Source: Comamonas piscis
GTDB lineage: Bacteria > Pseudomonadota > Gammaproteobacteria > Burkholderiales > Burkholderiaceae_C
NCBI RefSeq assembly: GCF_014109725.1
Contig: NZ_CP058554.1
Coordinates: forward strand, 868,001-932,000
Direction of reading: 5' to 3'
DNA length: 64,000 nucleotides
Shown: piece after piece, positions 11,701-18,496 of the stretch
Layout: every line of letters starts with the position of its first letter
Numbering within the stretch: the stretch's first letter is position 1
Program-made: the position numbers and the translations under genes
Notes under the pieces: generated by a model
Seen by the model: the letters and a program-made list of their open reading frames with translations, nothing else
The model's database searches: none
What the model was told of the DNA's origin: nothing

Positions 11701-12012
11701 AATGAGAATTTCGCGAGTTTAGAGCAACGGCTTCAGTCGATGGGACTCAAGCAAAGCATGAGCCGCAAAGGCAACTGCTTCGACAACGCGGCGATTGAAA
11801 GCTTCTTCGGCACACTGAAAGCGGAGTACTTCCATCTCGGCAAACCCAACAGCATTTATGCGCTCGTAGCTGGCGTGCATGATTACTTCCACTACTACAA
11901 CCATGAGCGCCTCAAACTCGGGTTGCAAGGGCTCAGCCCGGTGGGATACCGGCTGAGAAACACCGCCTGATCGGTGGCATCGTGACCGTCCAATTTCTGG
12001 GGGCCAGTTCAA
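11701..12012 (+). mobile_element. IS3-family insertion sequence remnant (OrfB C terminus and right end)
   Basis: An open frame (ATG at 11740, end at 11970, open back to 11665) encodes the last part of an IS3-family OrfB integrase: SMSRKGNCFDNAAIESFFGTLK carries the final catalytic Glu of the DDE triad, followed by HYYNHERLK and GLSPVGYR, all classic for this family. The first two Asp residues are missing. After the stop codon, GACCGTCCAATTTCTGG then GGGCCAGTTCA (about 11984-12010) resembles the right terminal repeat of IS3-type elements. The left end and OrfA are absent, so the element cannot move by itself. Confidence 0.8.
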
Positions 12013-12062
12013 ACCCGGGGCGATTCAGATTCTGCCATGTGCCGTCAGCGCGGATGCGCTGT

Positions 12063-12500
12063 CTAGGGTGCTGGGCTGTATCGGGCCCAGTGCCGGCGCA
12101 GATCGAACTTGAGCAGCACGGCGCCGCCGCCGATCAGCAGCACGTCTTTGACGATAAAGCCATCCAGGGTCGTCAGCTGGGGCAACAGGCTCAAGGTGGT
12201 GATGCCCGTCACGATGACGATGATGTCGCCAACGATGCCGAAGACTGGTTTTTTAAAGCCCACCATCAGCGCCAGAAATGCGATGGTTTCCACAACGCCG
12301 AGGAAATAACTGCCGCCATGGACGCCGAAGAGCGTGTAGAGAACGTTCAACCAGGTGGCGGATATGAGGGGTTGGAGCTCGTTGACCTCGAACTCAAACC
12401 ACTTGAAGGTGCCGAACAGCGCAAATATAAAGATGACGGACAGCCGCAGCAGGGCGATGTCAGCATCGGAATGGACAAAGCGGTGGAGGGCGTTTTTCAT
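12063..12500 (-). CDS. DUF417 family inner-membrane protein (YkgB/RclC-like)
   Basis: A 145-residue protein of the DUF417 family with about four membrane helices. Features are LRLSVIFIFALFGTFKWFEFE near the N terminus, SATWLNVLYTLFGVHGGSYFLG, VETIAFLALMVGFKKP and VTGITTLSLLPQL. E. coli RclC (YkgB), a membrane protein of the reactive-chlorine response, belongs to this family, so a role in oxidative or chlorine stress is possible but inferred. Its ATG overlaps the stop codon of the upstream tetR gene (ATGA), which indicates translational coupling and control by that regulator. The longer frame to 12839 is antisense noise. Confidence 0.85.
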   Translation of the reverse strand: MKNALHRFVHSDADIALLRLSVIFIFALFGTFKWFEFEVNELQPLISATWLNVLYTLFGVHGGSYFLGVVETIAFLALMVGFKKPVFGIVGDIIVIVTGITTLSLLPQLTTLDGFIVKDVLLIGGGAVLLKFDLRRHWARYSPAP

Positions 12501-13099
12501 GAAGTCTCCTGGTTGGGGTGTGGGGTGGGGTGTGAAGAGGCGGTGTCCGCGCTGAGCCAGCGGATGATGGTGGTGACGGCGTCGGCATACGCCGCATGGG
12601 GCGGAACACGGTTGAGCAAGAGGGCACCCTTGAGGGCCGAGCTGACCACCATGGCCATCGCTGCAGGAGGCTGAGCAAGATGGAGTTGCTTGCTGTGCTG
12701 GCCCGTGGCCAGGATGTCTTGCAGCAGGTGCTGTTCTGTCTGTGCCAGTCGGTAGACCGCTATTTGCAGCTCTGGCAGCAGCAGATGGCTGTCCGTCAGC
12801 ATGGCGTAGGCGCCGCACATCTGCCCCTGCGCTGCGCAATCGGCAAACGCGTCGAGATAGCCCTTCAGCCTTGGCACTCCGGCAGGCAACTGCCGCAGCG
12901 CTGCAGCGAGCTCCTGGAACTGCTGGGTTTTGTAGTCGCAGTACGCCAAGCCCAAGTCCGTTTTGCTCGGGAAATGGTGGTGGATGCTGGCTTTGCGGAT
13001 GCCGATACCGGCCTCTAGATCCGCATAGCTGAATCCTTGGAAGCCACGCTGCTGCACCAAGGTGTTGGTGAGCTGGATGATTTTTTCCTGGGTGGACAT
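12497..13099 (-). CDS. TetR/AcrR-family transcriptional regulator
   Basis: A 200-residue repressor. The N-terminal helix-turn-helix domain runs from EKIIQLTNTLVQQRGFQGFSY to the recognition helix GIRKASIHHHFPSKTDL (about 30-50), the standard TetR form. The C-terminal ligand domain is alpha-helical with a TetR_C-like MCGAYAML segment. The start at MSTQEK (13099) is chosen; 25 further codons upstream to 13174 would cover the operator. It is coupled to the DUF417 gene by an ATGA overlap and has a palindromic site about 50-70 bp upstream of its start, so it most likely represses its own two-gene operon. Confidence 0.92.
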   Translation of the reverse strand: MSTQEKIIQLTNTLVQQRGFQGFSYADLEAGIGIRKASIHHHFPSKTDLGLAYCDYKTQQFQELAAALRQLPAGVPRLKGYLDAFADCAAQGQMCGAYAMLTDSHLLLPELQIAVYRLAQTEQHLLQDILATGQHSKQLHLAQPPAAMAMVVSSALKGALLLNRVPPHAAYADAVTTIIRWLSADTASSHPTPHPNQETS

Positions 13100-13123
13100 G
13101 GTTTCAGTTATTTCAATGAATTT

Positions 13124-13168
13124 GTAGGTACTGATGCATAAATCAAATTTACCTACTAGAAGGTAGGT
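13124..13168. promoter_or_regulatory. Palindromic operator for the TetR/DUF417 operon
   Basis: ACCTAC (13151-13156) and GTAGGT (13163-13168) form a perfect 6-6-6 inverted repeat. A further half-site, GTAGGTA, lies at 13124-13130, closer to the gene. TetR repressors typically bind such short palindromes in their own promoter. There is no other regulator nearby, so this is the likely autoregulatory site. Confidence 0.6.
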
Positions 13169-13389
13169 TGTCAAAATTTATATGAATCTAGGCGTAAACA
13201 GCGCCGGCTGTCCCGGCTGTACGGGCTGCATATGGCGCTGTGACTGCAAGCGTCGCTGTTCGATCCGCCCGTCGCAGTGGTTTTGGTGGTCGGCTGGTAT
13301 CCAGTAGGCGGAGAATGCAGTAGCTGCCGGCAGGCCATCGCGACCAGGTCGGCAGGTTCCGCCTTTGTTCAACTTCCCTGAAAGCGGCC

Positions 13390-14127
13390 ATGACTGACAC
13401 CAGCGCTATCGCCTCCCTCATCGCCCCCACTGGCCGCCTGCGCGCGGCCATCAATGTGGGCAATCCCGTGCTGGCGCACAAACGGGCCGATGGCTCGGGC
13501 GCAGGCGTTTCCGTCGATCTGGCAACGCGCATGGCGGCCCAGCTGGGGTTGCCGCTGGATTTGCAGCTGTTTGAGGCCGCTGCCCATTCGGTCGATGCGG
13601 TCACCCAGGGCCTGGCCGATGTCGGCTTTTTTGCGGTGGATCCGGTGCGCGGCGCGGGCATTGGTTTCTCCGCCCCCTATGTGCTGATCGAGGGTGCCTA
13701 CATGGTGCGCAGCGATTCGGCGCTGACCGACAACGCGCAGGTGGATATCGCCGGGCACGAGGTGGTGGTGGGCCAGGGCAGTGCCTATGACCTCTACCTG
13801 AGCCGGGCGCTGAAAAACGCTCGCATCCTGCGGGCACCGACATCGCCAGCGGTGGTGGATGTGTTTTTGCAGCCCAGCGGCGACGTGGCGGCGGGCGTCA
13901 AGGTGCAGCTGCAGGCAGCAGTGGCCAGCCAGCCTGGGCTGCGCATGCTGCCCGGGCATTTCATGCTGATCCAGCAGGCCATGGGCCTGCCCAAGACCCG
14001 GTGCGATGCCGCCATCCAGTGGCTGGCCGACTTTGTGGAGGAGGCCAAGGCCAGCGGCTTTGTGGCCCAGGCGCTGGCGCAGCACCAAGTGCAAGGCGCG
14101 GTGGTGGCGCCGGCGGCACGGCAGTGA
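13390..14127 (+). CDS. SBP_bac_3-type solute-binding domain protein lacking a signal peptide
   Basis: A 245-residue protein with the fold of amino-acid ABC transporter binding proteins: GRLRAAINVGNP at the start, GVSVDLATRMAAQLGLP, then AHSVDAVTQGLADVGFFAVDPVRGAGIGFSAPY, which is the usual ligand-pocket stretch. True members carry a secretion signal; here the N terminus (MTDTSAIASLIAPTG) is short and not hydrophobic enough, so the protein is predicted to stay in the cytoplasm. No permease or ATPase gene is next to it. It could be a cytoplasmic sensor, a cyclohexadienyl-dehydratase-like enzyme or a misjudged start. The gene stands alone. Confidence 0.75.
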   Translation: MTDTSAIASLIAPTGRLRAAINVGNPVLAHKRADGSGAGVSVDLATRMAAQLGLPLDLQLFEAAAHSVDAVTQGLADVGFFAVDPVRGAGIGFSAPYVLIEGAYMVRSDSALTDNAQVDIAGHEVVVGQGSAYDLYLSRALKNARILRAPTSPAVVDVFLQPSGDVAAGVKVQLQAAVASQPGLRMLPGHFMLIQQAMGLPKTRCDAAIQWLADFVEEAKASGFVAQALAQHQVQGAVVAPAARQ

Positions 14128-14248
14128 TGGTGGTTGGCCCAGCCCCCAGGGCCGGCTAGCGCAAAAATCCAACACTGCGGCAGCAGGTACACGCAGCCCT
14201 GCGCCATGGCGCTACCCGCTGGCGCAGCGCCACTGCACAATAGGCGCC

Positions 14249-15763
14249 ATGTTCATCGCCATCCCCCTGGAAAACAAGCCCTCCTGGCAATCGCCGCCCT
14301 GGATGACGGTGCTGTTGATTGCAATCAACTGCCTGGTTTTCTGGGTCTGGCAGGGCGGTGAGGAGCGGGGCGCCGAGCGCGCAGCCAAAACCTATGCGCA
14401 TACGGCGCTGCCGGCGATCGAGGTGCCGGCTTTTGTGCAGTACCTCGACGCACAAAGCCGCAATCCCGACAGCCGCATCCAGCCCCAGATGGTGCGCATG
14501 GTGCAGGGCCTGCAAAAGAAACAGGACTTCGGCCAGATTTATATGCTGATGCAGCAGGATGGGCGTTTTCGCCGCCAGCTGCTGGCCGGTGAGGTGATCA
14601 CAGCGGCGGACCCCGACTATGCCGAATGGCAGGCCGCTCGCGCCCGCTTTGCGCCGCTGGAGCCCAAGCCCTTCACCACGCGCTGGGCAATGAGCTATGA
14701 GGCCGGTGCCGGGCTGCAGCCGCTACAGGCACTGACCTCCACCTTTTTGCATGGCAGCACCGGCCATCTGCTGGGCAATATGGTGTTTTTGTTTCTGTTT
14801 GGTTTTACGTTGGAGATGGCGCTGGGCGCCGGGCTCTACCTCTGCTTCTACCTGGTCGCCGGTGTCAGTGCCTCGCTGTTTGCGGGCCTGTTCTATGCCG
14901 GCTCCGGCAGCTATGGGCTGGGCGCATCGGGTGCCATTGCCGGGCTGATGGCCATGTATGTGGTGCTCTACCGCATGCGGCGCATCCGCTTTTTCTACAT
15001 GTTCGCGTTCTACTTCAACTACGCCACCTGGCCTGCGCTGGTGGTGCTGCCGGTGTGGATGGGTTTTGAGCTGGGCCAGCATTTTCTGGGGCAGCAGGGC
15101 GTCGCCTATATGGCGCACTTTGGCGGCTTGCTGGCCGGCGGCCTGTTGATGGCCTTGTACCTGCAACTGCGGCGCAAGGAGTCGGTGGTCGAAGTGGCAG
15201 CCCGTGACAAGCAGCAAGCCCAGGCGCAGAGCGATGCGCTGGCCGCTGCGGTGCAGCGGGCGCAAAAGCACACCGATGCGCTGGCCTTTGAGCTAGCCGC
15301 GCCCGCCTGGCGCCAGGCCGCCAAGCTGGCCCCGACCGATGCCGCCATCTTGCGCGCCTGGTTTGAAAGCGCCCGCCATGCGCCGGCGAGCGAGGATTTT
15401 CACCGAGCGGCCCGCGCGATCTTCAAGCTGCCAGCCAACACGGACGCGCTGCGCCGACTCCAGCACCACAGCTGGCAAACCTATGTGGACCGCGCCCGGC
15501 CCGCCCCGCGCATCAGCGACAACAGCCTGCATGCGCTGGCGCGCAGCTTTGTGCGGCTGGGTGAATGGGACGATGCGCAAAAGGTCTGTCAGCAGCTGGA
15601 GAGCGCTGCCGACCACCCGCACTGGCCGGCGACCCTGGCGCTGGTGGCCAATGGCCTGGCCAAAGCCGGCCGACTGGACGACGCCCGGCGCTGGCTGCCA
15701 GCACTGCAACGCGCCGCACCGCAAGAACCGGTGACGCGCTGGCTCAGCCAGGCAAGGACCTAA
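14249..15763 (+). CDS. Rhomboid-family intramembrane serine protease with helical C-terminal extension
   Basis: A 504-residue protein. One membrane helix at the N terminus (WMTVLLIAINCLVFWVW) is followed by a soluble insert of about 130 residues. The six-helix rhomboid core comes next, with HGSTGHLLGNM (the loop/TM2 HxxxN motif), GASGAIAG carrying the catalytic Ser, and AHFGG carrying the catalytic His. The last 200 residues are soluble and alpha-helical, with repeats that resemble TPR-like pairs (SLHALARSFVRLGEWDDAQK). Rhomboids cut transmembrane substrates in the inner membrane. The start at MFIAIPLENKP is the normal rhomboid start for this group; upstream codons are spurious. Confidence 0.88.
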   Translation: MFIAIPLENKPSWQSPPWMTVLLIAINCLVFWVWQGGEERGAERAAKTYAHTALPAIEVPAFVQYLDAQSRNPDSRIQPQMVRMVQGLQKKQDFGQIYMLMQQDGRFRRQLLAGEVITAADPDYAEWQAARARFAPLEPKPFTTRWAMSYEAGAGLQPLQALTSTFLHGSTGHLLGNMVFLFLFGFTLEMALGAGLYLCFYLVAGVSASLFAGLFYAGSGSYGLGASGAIAGLMAMYVVLYRMRRIRFFYMFAFYFNYATWPALVVLPVWMGFELGQHFLGQQGVAYMAHFGGLLAGGLLMALYLQLRRKESVVEVAARDKQQAQAQSDALAAAVQRAQKHTDALAFELAAPAWRQAAKLAPTDAAILRAWFESARHAPASEDFHRAARAIFKLPANTDALRRLQHHSWQTYVDRARPAPRISDNSLHALARSFVRLGEWDDAQKVCQQLESAADHPHWPATLALVANGLAKAGRLDDARRWLPALQRAAPQEPVTRWLSQART

Positions 15764-15915
15764 AAGAACTACACAAGGCCGTACCGGCAGTCGGCCTTAG
15801 TCATTGGCTTTCGGCAGCACCCCTATGCGTCAGCTCCGTGTAAAGTTTTGGTGAAGCCATGCCTTATGATCGCTGCCAAGCTGCGCCGGCGGGGGTGCAG
15901 ACAGAAAGGCTGGCC

Positions 15916-17256
15916 ATGGGCCCATTGCGTTCTCCACAGCAAGACGACGAGGTTGACAGCGCCCAATGGGTGATTGAGCCTTTCTGGCGCAAGCTCAACA
16001 GCTTTTTCCTGTTTCCGCTGCAGCGCAAGCCCTTGCTGTATGCGCTGGTGCTGTCGCTCTGCGCCTATATGCTGATGTGGGGTCTGCTGATCGGCTTTGC
16101 CGTTGCGGTGGGCCTGCTGCTGGCGATCAGCCGGCACGCGTTCAAGATTGCGGCCTATGCCTCGCATGGCGTGCTCGACAGCAATGACTACGACGACTAC
16201 CCCTGCGATGCCGACCTCAAGGTGCTGCCCTGGAAGTTCTTCGGCGTGCTGCTGGTGCATGGCTTTTTGATTGGCATGCTCGCCCGGGTCAGCCCAGGGC
16301 TGGCAGCGCTGGGCGATCTGCTCTCGTCCTTTCTGATCCCCGCCACCTTGATGGTGCTGATCACCAGCGGCAGCCTGCGCGCTGCTATCAACCCCTTCAT
16401 GCTGCTCAGCACCATGGGGGCCATTGGTCTGCCTTATGGCCTGCTGTGCCTGTTTTTGTTCCTGCTGATGCAGGGCGTGCCGATGGCCTTTGCGCTGTTG
16501 GTGACGGTGATGCCCCAGGCGCTGCTGGCACCCTTGCTGGCCTTTGTGGTGATCTACTTCAATGGCGTGATCGCCGCGATGATCGGCTATGTGATGTACC
16601 AAAACCATGCGGACCTGGGCATTACCCCGGACAAAGGGCCGCAGGCCGAAACCGGCGCGCCGGTCTTGGACCCGCAAGCCGCACTGGCGCAGCGCCGCGA
16701 TGCCCAGGTGGCCCAGCTGGTGCAGGACGGCAATATGCAGGCCGCGCTGGCCGAATCCCGCGAATGGCAGCGCAGCGAGCCCGAGAGCCTGGCTGACCAG
16801 CGCCGCTACCACCGGGTGCTCAAGCTCAGCGACAAGCCCGACGAGCTGGCGCGCCATGCGCAGAGCTACATCGCGCTCTTGCTGCAAAAGCAGCGCAGCA
16901 GCGATGCACTGGAGGTCTGGGGCAGTTGCTACAAGCGTGACAAGGGCTTCCGCCTGGTCAACGCCAGTCACACCTTGGCGCTGGCGCAGACGGCCTGGAA
17001 GCGCATGCAGCTGCCGCATACCTTGGCCTTGCTGCATGGTTTTGAGAAAACCTATGCCGGCAGTGATTTGGTGCCCCAGGCGCTGGAGCTGACGGTGCGC
17101 GTGCTCAAGCAAGGCGCGAACAAGCCGGACCAGGCCGTGCGGGTGTTTATGCGCATGAAGATCCGCTACCCCGCGCATGCCTCGACCCAGGAGGCCGCCT
17201 GGATCTTGCGCGATGAGCTGCCAGGCGAGGCGCAGTCGCCTGCCGCACCCGCCTAA
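15916..17256 (+). CDS. Multi-pass membrane protein with soluble helical C-terminal half, function unknown
   Basis: A 446-residue protein I do not recognise by family. The first about 230 residues contain several strongly hydrophobic segments (LLYALVLSLCAYMLMWGLLIGF, FFGVLLVHGFLIGMLA, LLSTMGAIGLPYGLLCLFLFLL, LLAPLLAFVVIYFNGVIAAMIGYVM), giving about six membrane helices. The remainder is soluble and helical, with repeated patterns reminiscent of TPR units (ALEVWGSCYKRDKGF, LPHTLALLHGFEKTY, QALELTVRVLK). It follows the rhomboid gene on the same strand, which also has a helical tail, so the two may work together; that is inference. The ATG at 15916 has a good AGAAAGG site 7 bp upstream; an ATG at 15859 is possible. 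Confidence 0.75.
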   Translation: MGPLRSPQQDDEVDSAQWVIEPFWRKLNSFFLFPLQRKPLLYALVLSLCAYMLMWGLLIGFAVAVGLLLAISRHAFKIAAYASHGVLDSNDYDDYPCDADLKVLPWKFFGVLLVHGFLIGMLARVSPGLAALGDLLSSFLIPATLMVLITSGSLRAAINPFMLLSTMGAIGLPYGLLCLFLFLLMQGVPMAFALLVTVMPQALLAPLLAFVVIYFNGVIAAMIGYVMYQNHADLGITPDKGPQAETGAPVLDPQAALAQRRDAQVAQLVQDGNMQAALAESREWQRSEPESLADQRRYHRVLKLSDKPDELARHAQSYIALLLQKQRSSDALEVWGSCYKRDKGFRLVNASHTLALAQTAWKRMQLPHTLALLHGFEKTYAGSDLVPQALELTVRVLKQGANKPDQAVRVFMRMKIRYPAHASTQEAAWILRDELPGEAQSPAAPA

Positions 17257-17271
17257 GGGCCTGCTTGTTTT

Positions 17272-18399
17272 TTAAGCGGCCGTTGAAGGCGCCACGCTGG
17301 CGATGATGCCGCCGCCCAGGCAGACATCGCCGTCATACAGCACGGCCGATTGGCCTGGCGTCACCGCCCATTGCGCCTCGGGAAAGTCGAGATGGAAATG
17401 CGCGGGCGTCGCATCGGCGCCGATGATGGCGGGCGAATCGGGCTGGCGGTAGCGGGTTTTGGAGCCATAGGTGCCGGCAGCGGGCGGGTGGCCAGCGACC
17501 CAGCTGGTGTTGTCGGCATCCAGCGCCTGCGACAGCAGCCAGGGGTGGTCATGGCCTTGCACCACGCGCAGGATGTTCTTGTCCAGCTCCTTGCGGGCCA
17601 CAAACCACGGCGCATGCTCGCCCGCGCCACGGGCGGCGCCTTTTTCCTTGACGCCACCAATGCCCAGGCCCGAGCGCTGGCCCAGGGTGTAGAAGGACAG
17701 GCCCACATGCTTGCCCAGCTTGCGGTTGCGGTCGTCCAGCATCAGGCCCGGTTCCTTGCTGATGTAGCGGTTGAGAAAGTCGCGGAAGGGCCGCTCGCCG
17801 ATAAAGCAGATGCCGGTCGAGTCCTTTTTCTTGGCATTGGGCAGGCCGATTTCCTCGGCAATGCGGCGCACCTCAGTCTTCTTCAGCTCACCGACCGGGA
17901 ACAGCGCCTTGGACAGCTGCGCCTGGTTCAGGCGGTGCAGAAAATAGCTCTGGTCCTTGGCCGGGTCCAGGCCCTTGAGTAGCTCGAACAGCTGGGTGTC
18001 GGGGTTCTGGCGCACGCGGGCATAGTGGCCGGTAGCAATCTTTTCGGCACCCAGGCGCATGGCATGGTCCAAAAAGGCCTTGAACTTGATCTCGGCATTG
18101 CACAGCACATCGGGGTTGGGCGTGCGGCCGGCCTGGTATTCGCGCAGAAACTCTGCAAACACCCGGTCCTTGTAGTCGGCAGCAAAGTTGACGTGTTCGA
18201 TCTCGATGCCCACCACGTCGGCCACGGCTGCGGCATCGACAAAGTCGATGTTGGACGAGCAGTACTCGCTGTCGTCGTCATCTTCCCAGTTCTTCATGAA
18301 GATGCCGACGACCTCGTGCCCCTGCTTTTTGAGCAAATACGCGGTGACGGCCGAATCCACGCCGCCACTCAGCCCCACTACGATGCGCTGTTTAACCAT
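17272..18399 (-). CDS. mnmA: tRNA-uridine 2-sulfurtransferase MnmA
   Basis: A 375-residue enzyme that makes 2-thiouridine at the wobble position of tRNA for Lys, Glu and Gln. The N-terminal ATP pyrophosphatase loop VVGLSGGVDSA is present, as is the family stretch GIFMKNWEDDDDSEYC. The first catalytic Cys lies in NPDVLCNAEIKF and the second in STGICFIGERPF. The start at MVKQRIVVG is chosen; the 22 upstream codons have no family similarity. It converges with the membrane-protein gene at 17256 with only 15 bp between them. Confidence 0.97.
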   Translation of the reverse strand: MVKQRIVVGLSGGVDSAVTAYLLKKQGHEVVGIFMKNWEDDDDSEYCSSNIDFVDAAAVADVVGIEIEHVNFAADYKDRVFAEFLREYQAGRTPNPDVLCNAEIKFKAFLDHAMRLGAEKIATGHYARVRQNPDTQLFELLKGLDPAKDQSYFLHRLNQAQLSKALFPVGELKKTEVRRIAEEIGLPNAKKKDSTGICFIGERPFRDFLNRYISKEPGLMLDDRNRKLGKHVGLSFYTLGQRSGLGIGGVKEKGAARGAGEHAPWFVARKELDKNILRVVQGHDHPWLLSQALDADNTSWVAGHPPAAGTYGSKTRYRQPDSPAIIGADATPAHFHLDFPEAQWAVTPGQSAVLYDGDVCLGGGIIASVAPSTAA

Positions 18400-18496
18400 G
18401 GGCGTAATTATCCGCCTGGCCGAGGCTGCCTGCTGCGCTAGGGCTATGCGGCGAACTGCCGGCATAGCCTCCTGCTGCCGGTCTTTGAGCAGGATC

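Noticed and set aside
12500..12839. N-terminal extension of the DUF417 protein to 12839
   Set aside because: It overlaps the tetR coding region in another frame and has no family similarity.
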